From IMG/VR virus record IMGVR_UViG_3300020233_000026, positions 1 to 34,744 of that record: 34,744 nucleotides of DNA, one strand, 5' to 3'. Positions 1 through 7,468 of the stretch are shown piece after piece. Within the stretch, counting starts at the first letter, position 1, and each line of letters starts with the position of its first letter. The position numbers and the translations under genes were made by a program. The notes beneath the pieces are model-generated. The model saw only the letters and a list, made by a program, of their open reading frames with translations. It had not been told where the DNA came from and did not search any database. The DNA is from a virus.

Positions 1-91
1 GCTTTGTTCTTGCTGGCCGATCGCTTCCACGAGCTCTTTTTTGTTCTGAAGCGTTGATGCCTCAACAAGAATCGTTGTAGGTACTGGAATA
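1..91. repeat. Terminal direct repeat, left copy (circularisation overlap)
   Basis: These 91 bases are identical to 34654-34744. Joining the copies keeps the portal reading frame open across the join, so the sequence is a closed circle or a circularly permuted molecule. The repeat lies inside the portal gene. It is therefore more likely an assembly overlap than a true packaging end. Confidence 0.95.
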
Positions 92-1698
92 CCAAGCTCA
101 CGAAGAGCTAGTAACTGTTTAAACTGCATCTGCTTTTGAGATGTAGTATTTAATCCTTCTTCAACAGCTGCATCATATTTGCCAAATGCTTTGTTGTAAA
201 ACTGTTGAGATGGTTGCTCTGCAATGATACGTTGGATCTTTCCTGGTGAAAAGTTCGCTTGAATCAGATCAATAAAAAGTCGTCCAAGTATCTTCTGAGA
301 AAAGTCTAACTGATCAAAGAGAACTTGAAGAGTTGTAAGTCCCGCTCCTTGACGTAACATTGCAAGAACACCTGCCTTATCATCGTCAGCAGATCCAAGT
401 AATTCTTCGTTAACACCTGATATTTGCTGTATTTCTTCTCCAAGGAGCTTTGATAGTTCGATCATTGATTGAGGGACTGCAGGGGGCTGTATGCGCTCTA
501 CATCGGTCATCTGGGCTTCTTCTTTAAGAGCAAGTCCTCTTCCCTGACCAGATAGGAATACATCCTTAGGATTAACTAACGCATTCTCTTTATATTTCCA
601 TCCAGAATTAATTTGTGATTCTAGAATGTCGAGCTCAATCACCTTGCGGCGGTTGTATAAATATTGACTGTCTCTTAGTCCTCTAACAATCCCTTGGATT
701 CTCCACGGAAAGTAAGGGATTTGGGGTTCATAATATCCAAGTACCGGAACAAAAGGATATACATCCACTCCCATTGGATTGGGTCCATGATACATTACCT
801 CACCTTGAACAACGATGCCTAAACGACAAGTTTGTATTTGATTTTCTACTACTGTTAACTCTGGGAACTTCGCCATGAAAGGGTCTAAGTCTTCATCAGA
901 TCCTTTCCACTCCATTGTCTCACCTGTCTTGATATCCACTATCAGCTTCTGTGATCTATAGTCCCTATACCAATACTCATCATAGGTTAGAAGGTCTTCC
1001 ATCCCATAGTTGTAGGACTCTGGCATAAACTGGAACTTTCCATCCCTTGTCCCTCTTGCAGATAACTTATCAATATCCTCGCGTCTATCAGGAAGTAAAG
1101 CCTTTATCTGAGCTTTTGTTAGCCATTTTCTTGTCCAAATGAAGTTACAGTCAGAGAGATCATGCTTCTTAAAGAAAGGATCGATTAGATATCCATTGTA
1201 TGAAACATTATCAACTTTAATATCACCATTTATAGGATCAGATCTATAGTCCATCCATACAGATAAGAGATTCATTCCAGTAGTAACTGCTCCATCAAAC
1301 GCTTCTGAAATGGTATTTAAAGTGTTGTCTTGCTCCATTGACCAAAGTAGCACTTTGGAAAACTGATCGGCTGTAGCTTCATCAGAATTCTCTACGGGAA
1401 TGGTAATAGTGGACTTTCTGTTTCTGCGCTGAAACCCAGTTACCATATTGCACACTCTACGTATCCTATTGAAGTTAAATACTCTACGTCTAAATGCTGG
1501 AAGGTTACCATAGATGTCATTCCAAAGAGTTTGATCTCCCGCTTTGAACCGTGTATCTATATCAGCCTCGGACCAAAAACTCTGATTAATCGTGATACTT
1601 TGCGCATAGGTATCATTCATTCTCTGTTTCAAACCTTTATCATCATCAGTCTGAGATGTATAAAAACTATTTGAGCCTGGCATTGGAAACAATGTCAT
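1..1698 (-). CDS. Portal protein, P22-like (N-terminal 566 codons; continues at 34653-34279)
   Basis: The portal is the dodecameric ring at the head vertex through which DNA is packaged and ejected. Translation starts at ATG 1698, the first ATG after an in-frame TAG at 1708-1710, with only a weak upstream AGG. The frame is open to base 1 and continues at 34653, giving about 690 residues, close to the size of P22 gp1. Visible features are an N-terminal stem region, a Trp/Tyr-rich middle (DEYWYRDYRS) and the stretch MLRQGAGLTTLQVLFDQLD, typical of P22-like portals. The C-terminus is a Gln-rich, charged helix. It follows terL by 34 bases, the usual order terS-terL-portal. Confidence 0.9.
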   Translation of the reverse strand, partial: MTLFPMPGSNSFYTSQTDDDKGLKQRMNDTYAQSITINQSFWSEADIDTRFKAGDQTLWNDIYGNLPAFRRRVFNFNRIRRVCNMVTGFQRRNRKSTITIPVENSDEATADQFSKVLLWSMEQDNTLNTISEAFDGAVTTGMNLLSVWMDYRSDPINGDIKVDNVSYNGYLIDPFFKKHDLSDCNFIWTRKWLTKAQIKALLPDRREDIDKLSARGTRDGKFQFMPESYNYGMEDLLTYDEYWYRDYRSQKLIVDIKTGETMEWKGSDEDLDPFMAKFPELTVVENQIQTCRLGIVVQGEVMYHGPNPMGVDVYPFVPVLGYYEPQIPYFPWRIQGIVRGLRDSQYLYNRRKVIELDILESQINSGWKYKENALVNPKDVFLSGQGRGLALKEEAQMTDVERIQPPAVPQSMIELSKLLGEEIQQISGVNEELLGSADDDKAGVLAMLRQGAGLTTLQVLFDQLDFSQKILGRLFIDLIQANFSPGKIQRIIAEQPSQQFYNKAFGKYDAAVEEGLNTTSQKQMQFKQLLALRELGIPVPTTILVEASTLQNKKELVEAIGQQEQS

Positions 1699-1732
1699 AT
1701 ACCTAACCTACTTATCCCGTACACATAATTCA

Positions 1733-3139
1733 TTAATAAACTCCTTGCTGCCGTTGGTCTCTAAAGATGGGAGGTAAATCAGTCTCCCCTCCGTACATCG
1801 CCTGGTTGTAGCGAGCATCTAGCTCTTCGGGAGAAAGTCCATCGCGAGTTTTTGGGAGGGAGACCGCTAAATAACGAAAACTATCTGCGAAATGTGAGGA
1901 CCAATCGTGAAGAGGATGCGGCTTGTAAACTTTTCTTTTTACATCATACTCTTGTCTATAGTTTTCAAGCGCCTTTATAAGGGGTTCGCATTTCTCACTG
2001 TCTATCCAAATCTTGCTAAATAAACTACGGGCAGCTTCTATACCGTCAGGAATCTCAATGTTATCTGCGATAGTAAACTTAATACCAAGCTGCCTCGCCT
2101 TCTCTATCCTTGTAATCCCTGATCCCCATTCTCTTACTCGAATGTCATGAGGAGCAATGTGGGTCCCGTAAAGGTATGGTTTACTCGCTAGGATGTCTGC
2201 ATAATGCTCCAGTCCCTCCTTGGAGTTTTCATACACATCAATGATATGAACATTAACCCCAATCGTCTGGAAGAAAATAATAGTTGTAGAATCCCTTACT
2301 CCTATGTCCCATACCGTATGAACTTTGAATCCATTCTCCCATGGAACAGCCGCCACCCTTCCTTCACGCTTTGCTTTATCGATGTACTTTGAGTAGTATG
2401 ACCCTTCTATTCCCATCTCAAATGATGTGTAATATTCTTGCTGGATCATATCTTCAGACATGAGCCCTTCTCGTCTTTCTTTTTCTATCTCAGTCAGCGG
2501 TATATGCTTAGTATCTTCAACAGAGAGTTTAGTATAGAACCAGTCGGGCGAGTTCAACGCGATCTGAGCAAGTTGCCATAGATGGTTCTTTCCTCTTGGA
2601 GTAGAAATAAATAAAGCCCAGCCTTCGTTTGCTGTGAGTATAGGTCTAATGTATTGATAGGCTCTTGGATCTTGGAGCGCGTATTCTGAAAAGACGACGC
2701 CCCGGGGATTCGTTCCCATAAGAGAATCATAGTTATCACTACCAACAAGCTGAAAGAGAGACTCTCCTCCATCTCGGGACTTCATTCTAATCTTCATCTC
2801 TTGAGAGTTTTTTTGTGTGACAAGCTCTTCAGGGAAGTAGTCGAGTATCCGTTTTCCCTCGTTCGTCATTGAGTCCCAGATAACCTTCTTCGCTTGTGAA
2901 TAGGTAGGGAAGATATAGTAGTATACTCCCGTATGTTCATACATCTGACGGATAACATAGTTGAGAGCGGTGATATCCTTACCAGCTCTTCGTGGAAGGA
3001 CAGCTAGGACTCGTTTAAAGCCTGAATCTAGGGCTTTAAGAATTGGTACCTGATAGGGGCGTGGTTTAAATTGATTAAGACTTCTCTCGACCTCTACGCT
3101 TGTCGTCGTTTTGTTGGTAGATGTGTTGATACTCTCCAT
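1733..3139 (-). CDS. terL: Terminase large subunit (ATPase and nuclease)
   Basis: This is the packaging motor that translocates DNA through the portal and cuts it. Numbering from the upstream TTG at 3172, the Walker A-like motif is LPRRAGKD (59-66). The Walker B region is GVVFSE (158-163), with E163 the likely catalytic residue, and the coupling motif is STPRG (190-194). The C-terminal RNase H-like nuclease shows VWDIG with D289, PHD (341-343) and a late HFADSFRY with the third acidic residue. At about 470 residues it has the family's length. ATG 3139 is preferred because GAGAAAAG precedes it; ATG 3157 and TTG 3172 lack a ribosome-binding site. It overlaps terS by 65 bases. Confidence 0.93.
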   Translation of the reverse strand: MESINTSTNKTTTSVEVERSLNQFKPRPYQVPILKALDSGFKRVLAVLPRRAGKDITALNYVIRQMYEHTGVYYYIFPTYSQAKKVIWDSMTNEGKRILDYFPEELVTQKNSQEMKIRMKSRDGGESLFQLVGSDNYDSLMGTNPRGVVFSEYALQDPRAYQYIRPILTANEGWALFISTPRGKNHLWQLAQIALNSPDWFYTKLSVEDTKHIPLTEIEKERREGLMSEDMIQQEYYTSFEMGIEGSYYSKYIDKAKREGRVAAVPWENGFKVHTVWDIGVRDSTTIIFFQTIGVNVHIIDVYENSKEGLEHYADILASKPYLYGTHIAPHDIRVREWGSGITRIEKARQLGIKFTIADNIEIPDGIEAARSLFSKIWIDSEKCEPLIKALENYRQEYDVKRKVYKPHPLHDWSSHFADSFRYLAVSLPKTRDGLSPEELDARYNQAMYGGETDLPPIFRDQRQQGVY

Positions 3140-3536
3140 CAAGCTTTTCTCTAGCATAATTGTCTGCTGCAAATTGTAAGTCTACTTTGCGCTCTACGGC
3201 CACGCGTTCTTCTCGCGCTATCTGTTCTATATCTAGCCCATGAGAGTCATAGAGACGAAGGTATCGAAATAGTATTTTTGCTCTCTGAGGAGATAGGTCT
3301 TCCGTATACATCGCCTTATGAAACCATCTGTTACAAAGAATGGACTTCATTACCTCGAATGTATTCATGACCTTAGAAGATCTGTAAACAAAGTATTTGA
3401 AAAATGGATACCCTATTCCCTTCCACTGAAGAAATTGTGGAACAGTAAGGGAATCATCCTTCTGTACCCACTCCATCATCCATTCACAAACAGAATCTAA
3501 GTATTCATCAGAGACAGATATCTCCATCATTTTCAT
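3075..3536 (-). CDS. terS: Probable terminase small subunit
   Basis: A 153-residue, mostly helical, charged protein directly upstream of and overlapping terL, the standard place for the DNA-recognition subunit of the packaging enzyme. The segment LTVPQFLQWKGIGYPFFKYF could be a helix-turn-helix. It is followed by a long charged helix region (DIEQIAREERVAVERKVDLQ) that could oligomerise. ATG 3536 is chosen because AAGGAAG lies just upstream; ATG 3587 has none. The assignment rests on position, size and composition rather than a diagnostic motif. Confidence 0.65.
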   Translation of the reverse strand: MKMMEISVSDEYLDSVCEWMMEWVQKDDSLTVPQFLQWKGIGYPFFKYFVYRSSKVMNTFEVMKSILCNRWFHKAMYTEDLSPQRAKILFRYLRLYDSHGLDIEQIAREERVAVERKVDLQFAADNYAREKLDGEYQHIYQQNDDKRRGREKS

Positions 3537-3602
3537 AGCGCTTCCTTTTGAGGGTAAGGTAGTAAATAAAATATTTAAATGCAGCAATTATTATTTTAGA
3601 AA

Positions 3603-3803
3603 TTAATCAATGATGAAATAGTCCCATGTACGGAAGCACGCAATCGTCTTTTCCTCTCCCGAAGATGAGTCCCGAGAGTAAACGATGAGATTAGAGTCCG
3701 AAATCTCATAGAGGTGATCAACGAAGAGATTGTAGTATTTGTAGTGAGAGTCGTTCACGTAGACGATTAGAGTCCTAGCATCAATGTAGTTATCCATAGT
3801 CAT
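3603..3803 (-). CDS. Hypothetical protein, 66 residues
   Basis: A small acidic, aromatic-rich protein with no recognised domain. It is the last gene of the tandem block of small genes before terS and starts directly after the stop of the preceding gene (TAA then ATG 3803; a second ATG lies at 3797). No strong ribosome-binding site is visible, so it may depend on translational coupling. Its size and place suggest kinship with the four upstream paralogues, but I cannot align it to them convincingly. Confidence 0.6.
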   Translation of the reverse strand: MTMDNYIDARTLIVYVNDSHYKYYNLFVDHLYEISDSNLIVYSRDSSSGEEKTIACFRTWDYFIID

Positions 3804-4043
3804 TTACTCACTGAGTGAATAAGACAGAACTTTTGATGGAGAAGAGGATAAATACTCCACGATACTATCGTAGAAAGTTCCCAGATCATATTCCGAAGAA
3901 GCCTGAATATAATGGGATCTACCATCTACCAAAGTAAACATAATACCAATATAGTCTTTCTCTATTTTACAATATCGTAGCTTTATATCTACAATATTAA
4001 TGCAATTTATGAGTCTATTATCATCTAGTTCAATCCAACACAT
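3804..4043 (-). CDS. Tandem-family small protein B (about 80 aa)
   Basis: 79 residues, one of four adjacent genes with the same pattern: an N-terminal (M)xWIELDDNRLIN-type strand, an Ile/Leu-rich middle, a central Y-x-(I/L)-x-F strand, an acidic/Ser turn before an EY, and a C-terminal helix with a YL. ATG 4043 is chosen for GGAAG six bases upstream; an earlier start at 4073 would overlap the upstream gene for no gain. The fold looks mixed alpha/beta with no catalytic signature. Function is unknown; the tandem duplication suggests a dose-dependent or rapidly diverging host-interaction role (inference). Confidence 0.75.
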   Translation of the reverse strand: MCWIELDDNRLINCINIVDIKLRYCKIEKDYIGIMFTLVDGRSHYIQASSEYDLGTFYDSIVEYLSSSPSKVLSYSLSE

Positions 4044-4045
4044 AA

Positions 4046-4297
4046 TTAGCTTCCATATATATTGTCTTTGCACTTAACTTTAAAGTAGCGCGGATTATCA
4101 GTGATTAAGTTATAACACACTCTCTCAAATAAATTGTTTATATAGTACTCATCGTTTGAAGAAATAGTATGGGACTCTCTACCCTTTAGGTTAAAAACCA
4201 GTTGATACTTTGACCCTTCTTTCCCATACTCATCTACACTAATATCTACTAAATTCAATACATTAACCCACGAAGTGTCTTCTATTTTAATCCACAT
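4046..4297 (-). CDS. Tandem-family small protein A (about 83 aa)
   Basis: 83 residues starting MWIKIEDTSWVNVLNLVDI, the same layout as its neighbours, with a central KYQLVFNLKG strand and a C-terminal helix. ATG 4297 is supported by AAGGAG seven bases upstream; the longer open frame to 4453 is not needed. It overlaps the end of the upstream paralogue by 11 bases and ends 2 bases before the next one starts, as in a tightly coupled operon. No enzymatic motif or membrane segment is seen. Confidence 0.78.
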   Translation of the reverse strand: MWIKIEDTSWVNVLNLVDISVDEYGKEGSKYQLVFNLKGRESHTISSNDEYYINNLFERVCYNLITDNPRYFKVKCKDNIYGS

Positions 4298-4535
4298 TTT
4301 TCTTCTCCTTCTTGAGGATAAGTAATTTTTTATTCTCCCACGCAATATAATCAGATATTTCTTTAAAAACTGAATCGATATACTTGCTGTCTGATGACTC
4401 AATCCAATGATCATATTCCTCAAGCATACTAAAAACAATCCTGTAATTTTCATTATAAATATCAGGTTTATGCAGACAAATATTTATTAGGGTGTCCATA
4501 GGAATTAATTCATTATCAGGTAACTCAATATACAT
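4287..4535 (-). CDS. Tandem-family small protein C (about 82 aa)
   Basis: 82 residues beginning MYIELPDNELIPMDTLINI, with the family's Y-R-I-V-F central strand and a helix ending in SDYI. ATG 4535 overlaps the upstream stop (TGATG) and follows an AAGGGGG run. The C-terminus is very Lys-rich (LILKKEKKN), unlike its paralogues, and carries the ribosome-binding site for the next gene. Function is unknown. Confidence 0.76.
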   Translation of the reverse strand: MYIELPDNELIPMDTLINICLHKPDIYNENYRIVFSMLEEYDHWIESSDSKYIDSVFKEISDYIAWENKKLLILKKEKKNVD

Positions 4536-4789
4536 CAATTATCCCCCTTAGGTTTATATGGAATAACGAGCACCCTAGAGTGATCCCCCAGTAGAAATTC
4601 TAGGAGTACCTTATATAAATGATCTATCTCTTCATAAGATTCAGAACCAACCTCATATTCATCCCCGTCTTCTCCCCAAGATATGACAATCCTATATTTA
4701 TTCGTGTATTCGTTTGGGGCACGTCGCCATATTTTGTTAATGGCACTTTGGTTGAGTAAGCGCTTGTTACCTATTTTAATCCAATTCAT
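4535..4789 (-). CDS. Tandem-family small protein D (about 84 aa)
   Basis: 84 residues beginning MNWIKIGNKRLLNQSAINKI, with central YRIVISWGED, a conserved acidic/Ser turn, and a C-terminal LYKVLLEFLL helix. It has a strong AAGGAGG site five bases before ATG 4789 and shares ATGA with the end of the RNA ligase gene, so the two are probably co-translated. It is the first and least truncated-looking of the four paralogues. No known domain is recognised. Confidence 0.78.
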   Translation of the reverse strand: MNWIKIGNKRLLNQSAINKIWRRAPNEYTNKYRIVISWGEDGDEYEVGSESYEEIDHLYKVLLEFLLGDHSRVLVIPYKPKGDN

Positions 4790-5412
4790 TTCCCCTCCTT
4801 ATACCAATCAAACATATCTCTTCTGAGCTTCGCCATTCTCTTTCCGTCAGGGTGATAGAAGACAAGTCCTTCTGCTTTAGAATCATATTCACCAAACCTC
4901 TGTGCAAACAACGATGGTAACTCTTTAAACCACATACTTACTGACTCAAACGTTTTGGGATATGTATTATATAGATAGCTTCTCCAATAACAAGACTTCT
5001 TAAGATAGGAGAAGGGAACAAAGTAATTTTTTGAAACCCCATGGATGTTGCTATTGAACTTAGGACCTATGAGCTCACCATATACTCTTCCACTATAGTT
5101 GGGTTCGATCCATCCCTTTTCAATAGCAGTAATAACTCCTTCAATCATACGAGTCTTGGAAAAGCCCCAGTCAGTCGTGATAACAGGGGAGCTAACAACT
5201 CGTGTTTTTCTATTATCGATATGAATCAGAGTTCCGGAATCAAAAATACAGCAAAGGTTCGTTCCATGAAGCTTATCAATAGCTTTTACGCCAGGAGTAG
5301 TGAATACCCACTCGAATCCTTCAGCAATTTCATCCGTTACAATAGAGATATTGTCTTTCATCACTCGAACAAAAGGAGATTTAATTTTTGGGAAGTCAAT
5401 TATTTCGTGCAT
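4786..5412 (-). CDS. RNA ligase family protein (Rnl2/DRB0094-like nucleotidyltransferase)
   Basis: 208 residues with the full set of covalent nucleotidyltransferase motifs. Motif I is DKLHGTN (46-52) with adenylated Lys47; VYGELIGPKF (110-119) fills the motif III/IIIa place; motif IV is EGLVFY (181-186); motif V is MAKLRRDMF (193-201). This class joins or repairs broken RNA ends using ATP or NAD. In phages it commonly counters host tRNA- or RNA-cleaving defences (established for T4 Rnl1; inference here). ATG 5412 has AAGGA seven bases upstream and overlaps the HTH gene by 13 bases. No end-healing kinase/phosphatase partner is recognisable nearby. Confidence 0.82.
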   Translation of the reverse strand: MHEIIDFPKIKSPFVRVMKDNISIVTDEIAEGFEWVFTTPGVKAIDKLHGTNLCCIFDSGTLIHIDNRKTRVVSSPVITTDWGFSKTRMIEGVITAIEKGWIEPNYSGRVYGELIGPKFNSNIHGVSKNYFVPFSYLKKSCYWRSYLYNTYPKTFESVSMWFKELPSLFAQRFGEYDSKAEGLVFYHPDGKRMAKLRRDMFDWYKEGK

Positions 5413-5888
5413 GATTCATCCTTAATTATCTCATCTTCGTCAGGAATATCAGGAAAGGTAGGAAGCTCCATCCAATATCTAATATCCCAAGATTCCCCGT
5501 AACGCAGCGATGGGAGACCCTCTCCTACCCAATCCTTACCCTCCCTATAGGAAACGACTGGATTATACCCATCTGGGGGAAACGGAGGAAAAGAAGGAAC
5601 GAAAAGTGACTCTTTTCTCACCAGTACTAAAACTAAAACTAACGTACCTTCAGGAGGTATTTCGTCTTTTACTCTTATCCAGTTCTTTTTAATAGCCCTT
5701 CCGCACTTACAAATGCTTAATAACAGAGCTTCTAAATCTGTTTTCCTATAAAGACGATAGTTGTTCTGAGGATGGCGATAAGAGACTAGCTTCCCAGACT
5801 TCTCCCAGTTTTTTAATGTAGTGGGATGGACTCCAATAAACTGAGCAGCCTTCTTAATAGTTAAGTAGTCAGATATCTTATTCATCAT
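5400..5888 (-). CDS. MerR/excisionase-type HTH fused to a DUF551-like domain
   Basis: About 162 residues. Residues 5-60 form a MerR-like helix-turn-helix (LTIKKAAQFIGVHPTTLKNW, then a YRLYRKTDLEALL wing). A CxC pair follows, then a DUF551-like half that opens WIRVKDEIPPEGT and closes YWMELPTFPDIP. The start of that domain holds an expanded LVLVLVLV run encoded by a six-base tandem repeat. The HTH may bind phage DNA; DUF551 has no known function. ATG 5888 or 5885 starts inside the upstream gene's end, with no strong ribosome-binding site, so coupling is likely. Confidence 0.72.
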   Translation of the reverse strand: MMNKISDYLTIKKAAQFIGVHPTTLKNWEKSGKLVSYRHPQNNYRLYRKTDLEALLLSICKCGRAIKKNWIRVKDEIPPEGTLVLVLVLVRKESLFVPSFPPFPPDGYNPVVSYREGKDWVGEGLPSLRYGESWDIRYWMELPTFPDIPDEDEIIKDESCTK

Positions 5889-6138
5889 CAATAACCCGAA
5901 GTTCTGGAGGATTCGGAAGATACATCCAGTGAGTTACCTGAATAGTACCTCGTCGACCCCACATCTCCACAGAGTTAAATAAAACATCGTCTTCTCCTAT
6001 CCATCTGTAATTCATTCGTGCAGCTATGGTAGTAATCTGCATTTCTACCCCTCTGGAACCCCTTTTTCGGAACTCTTTGATGATGAGAACAAACTCATCA
6101 TCGGGAGGCTTTCTATCATCTAAATGAATCCACTCCAT
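5878..6138 (-). CDS. DUF551-like small protein
   Basis: 86 residues that open MEWIHLDDRKPPDDEFVLII and close THWMYLPNPPE, the beginning and end signatures of DUF551 proteins common in phage genomes. The middle is a variable, basic stretch. Its ATG shares bases with the upstream TAA (TAATG) and an AAGGAG lies 12 bases before it. It is one of at least four DUF551-like genes here (also 5400-5888, 32655-32879, 32876-33175). Function is unknown. Confidence 0.7.
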   Translation of the reverse strand: MEWIHLDDRKPPDDEFVLIIKEFRKRGSRGVEMQITTIAARMNYRWIGEDDVLFNSVEMWGRRGTIQVTHWMYLPNPPELRVIDDE

Positions 6139-6494
6139 TAACTACCATTCTCCTTTTCATAGCATTCATTACAGCGAATCATGACAACATCGTTAAGAGT
6201 TTTAATAGCTCCCTCTTCACCACATATCTCACAAGTATCAGCGCAGAGCTCACTTGATTCCTGTATATAATTATCTATAGCATAATCTGTATTTAACATG
6301 GAAAATATTAGTTCTCCTGACTTCTCTTCTACCCCAAGAGCAAAGTGAGTATCTAGACTGTGCTCAATGAGATGTTCTTCAAGTGATTCCGTTAGATCGA
6401 AGAGGATATCATGCCATCCGTCTAAGCAGTCCCAGTAACAGCAGTACTGATAGAGCATAGGATATGCGATATGAAGGTTATAGTTTTTGTACAT
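6138..6494 (-). CDS. Zinc-ribbon small protein, copy 2
   Basis: 118 residues ending in a four-Cys zinc ribbon (CEIC ... CNEC). It is a diverged paralogue of the next gene upstream: both share a central W-(D/H)-x-L-x-x-x-L helix, a C-x-x-C-E-x-C-G-x-x-A block and a C-terminal C-x-x-C-x-x-K-E. ATG 6494 is chosen for AAAAGGA seven bases upstream; it overlaps the preceding gene by 17 bases. It may bind DNA, RNA or a host protein, but nothing in the sequence decides which. Confidence 0.72.
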   Translation of the reverse strand: MYKNYNLHIAYPMLYQYCCYWDCLDGWHDILFDLTESLEEHLIEHSLDTHFALGVEEKSGELIFSMLNTDYAIDNYIQESSELCADTCEICGEEGAIKTLNDVVMIRCNECYEKENGS

Positions 6495-6903
6495 GGAATT
6501 CCTTTTTAAAACATTTCTTACAGAGAGCTTTCTTATTGAAATTATCCCCAACGATAGTAGCCTTCTTTCCACACGTCTCGCAGATAGAGGAACACTTGTA
6601 ACTACATTCTTTAATAAGAATTAATAGGTAGGGATCAGCACGCGATAGACAGAGATCAAGGCTCCCTCCGTTACTTCGCACATAAGAAGCGTAACAGTTA
6701 GAGATGTTCCGTCTTGATAGGAACCTTTCAATCTTGCAAGAGAGCTCGTGAAGAAGAGTATCCCAGCGTTTAGACGTTTCCCAAAGCAGGACTTTTCTAT
6801 AAAGTCGAGTGTAACAGTATTGGATAGTTGTAACTCTTTTCGTTCCAATGAATACTCTTTTATTTCCATTGAGTGTTTTAGTCTGAATATCTATTACTAG
6901 CAT
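6478..6903 (-). CDS. Zinc-ribbon small protein, copy 1
   Basis: 141 residues with a basic N-terminal half and a C-terminal zinc ribbon (CETCGKKA ... CKKC). ATG 6903 follows AAGGAG at seven bases, the strongest initiation site in this stretch, and may begin an operon reading to 3603. The 136 bases upstream (6904-7039) hold no gene; a TATATTATA tract there could be a -10 box, but no good -35 is visible. It forms a tandem duplicate pair with the gene at 6138-6494. Confidence 0.72.
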   Translation of the reverse strand: MLVIDIQTKTLNGNKRVFIGTKRVTTIQYCYTRLYRKVLLWETSKRWDTLLHELSCKIERFLSRRNISNCYASYVRSNGGSLDLCLSRADPYLLILIKECSYKCSSICETCGKKATIVGDNFNKKALCKKCFKKEFHVQKL

Positions 6904-7039
6904 GGCAGCTCCTTAAAACTTGTTTTAAACCCTATAATATACCCTGATTCATCTACAGAGTGTGATTCCCTGTCTTCTGTCTTATACTTCATAAATAGAT
7001 GCATAAAACAGCAGCAGCACCTATTCTACTTCTCGGCTA

Positions 7040-7468
7040 TTACCCTATTTCATTAATCAGTGGGTCTAACCTCTTGCCTCCTGTCGGATCAATCGTGATC
7101 AATGTCCTGGGACGATCAGAGTAGAACTTCCTCATGACCATCTCGTAGATGATCGCATCGTCTATCCACAGCACATCGTTCAAGCTGTCGTTTACAAACT
7201 TGATGAGATTATCAACATCTGGCCTCGATACGTGGGGCTTGTGAAGAGCCGCTAACCTCTTAGGTCTTGACCAGCTCTTCGGTATCGGCATATGGAACTC
7301 AACCGTTACCTTGATCCCGTCCACATAGCTGTAGAGCCCCATCATCTGAGCCTTGATGATCTTCTGCACCTTGGCTTTCGCGTTCATCTGAATATCGTAG
7401 TACTTGTTGCCCCTGCGTCCCGCTCTCATCCACGGCACTGGCTTTCCTGGTATCTCGTATACTATCAT
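7040..7468 (-). CDS. rusA: RusA-type Holliday junction resolvase
   Basis: 142 residues, the normal size of RusA, a dimeric endonuclease that resolves four-way junctions. The catalytic acidic residues are visible in RPDVDN (D84, D86) and WIDD (D103, D104), and the N-terminal GKPVPWMRAG strand is typical. ATG 7468 has AGGAG eight bases upstream. Its first 57 codons lie out of frame inside the end of the replication gene. With ERF, SSB and the YqaJ nuclease it completes a recombination set; it probably resolves branched concatemers before packaging. Confidence 0.9.
   Translation of the reverse strand: MIVYEIPGKPVPWMRAGRRGNKYYDIQMNAKAKVQKIIKAQMMGLYSYVDGIKVTVEFHMPIPKSWSRPKRLAALHKPHVSRPDVDNLIKFVNDSLNDVLWIDDAIIYEMVMRKFYSDRPRTLITIDPTGGKRLDPLINEIG

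Noticed and set aside
1-91. True short terminal repeat used for packaging
   Set aside because: It lies inside the portal gene and is of a length typical for assembly overlap; kept only as a circularisation mark.
5041-5502. A 153-codon + strand frame opposite the RNA ligase
   Set aside because: It covers a gene with complete catalytic motifs, has no ribosome-binding site and a Ser/Asn-rich random composition.
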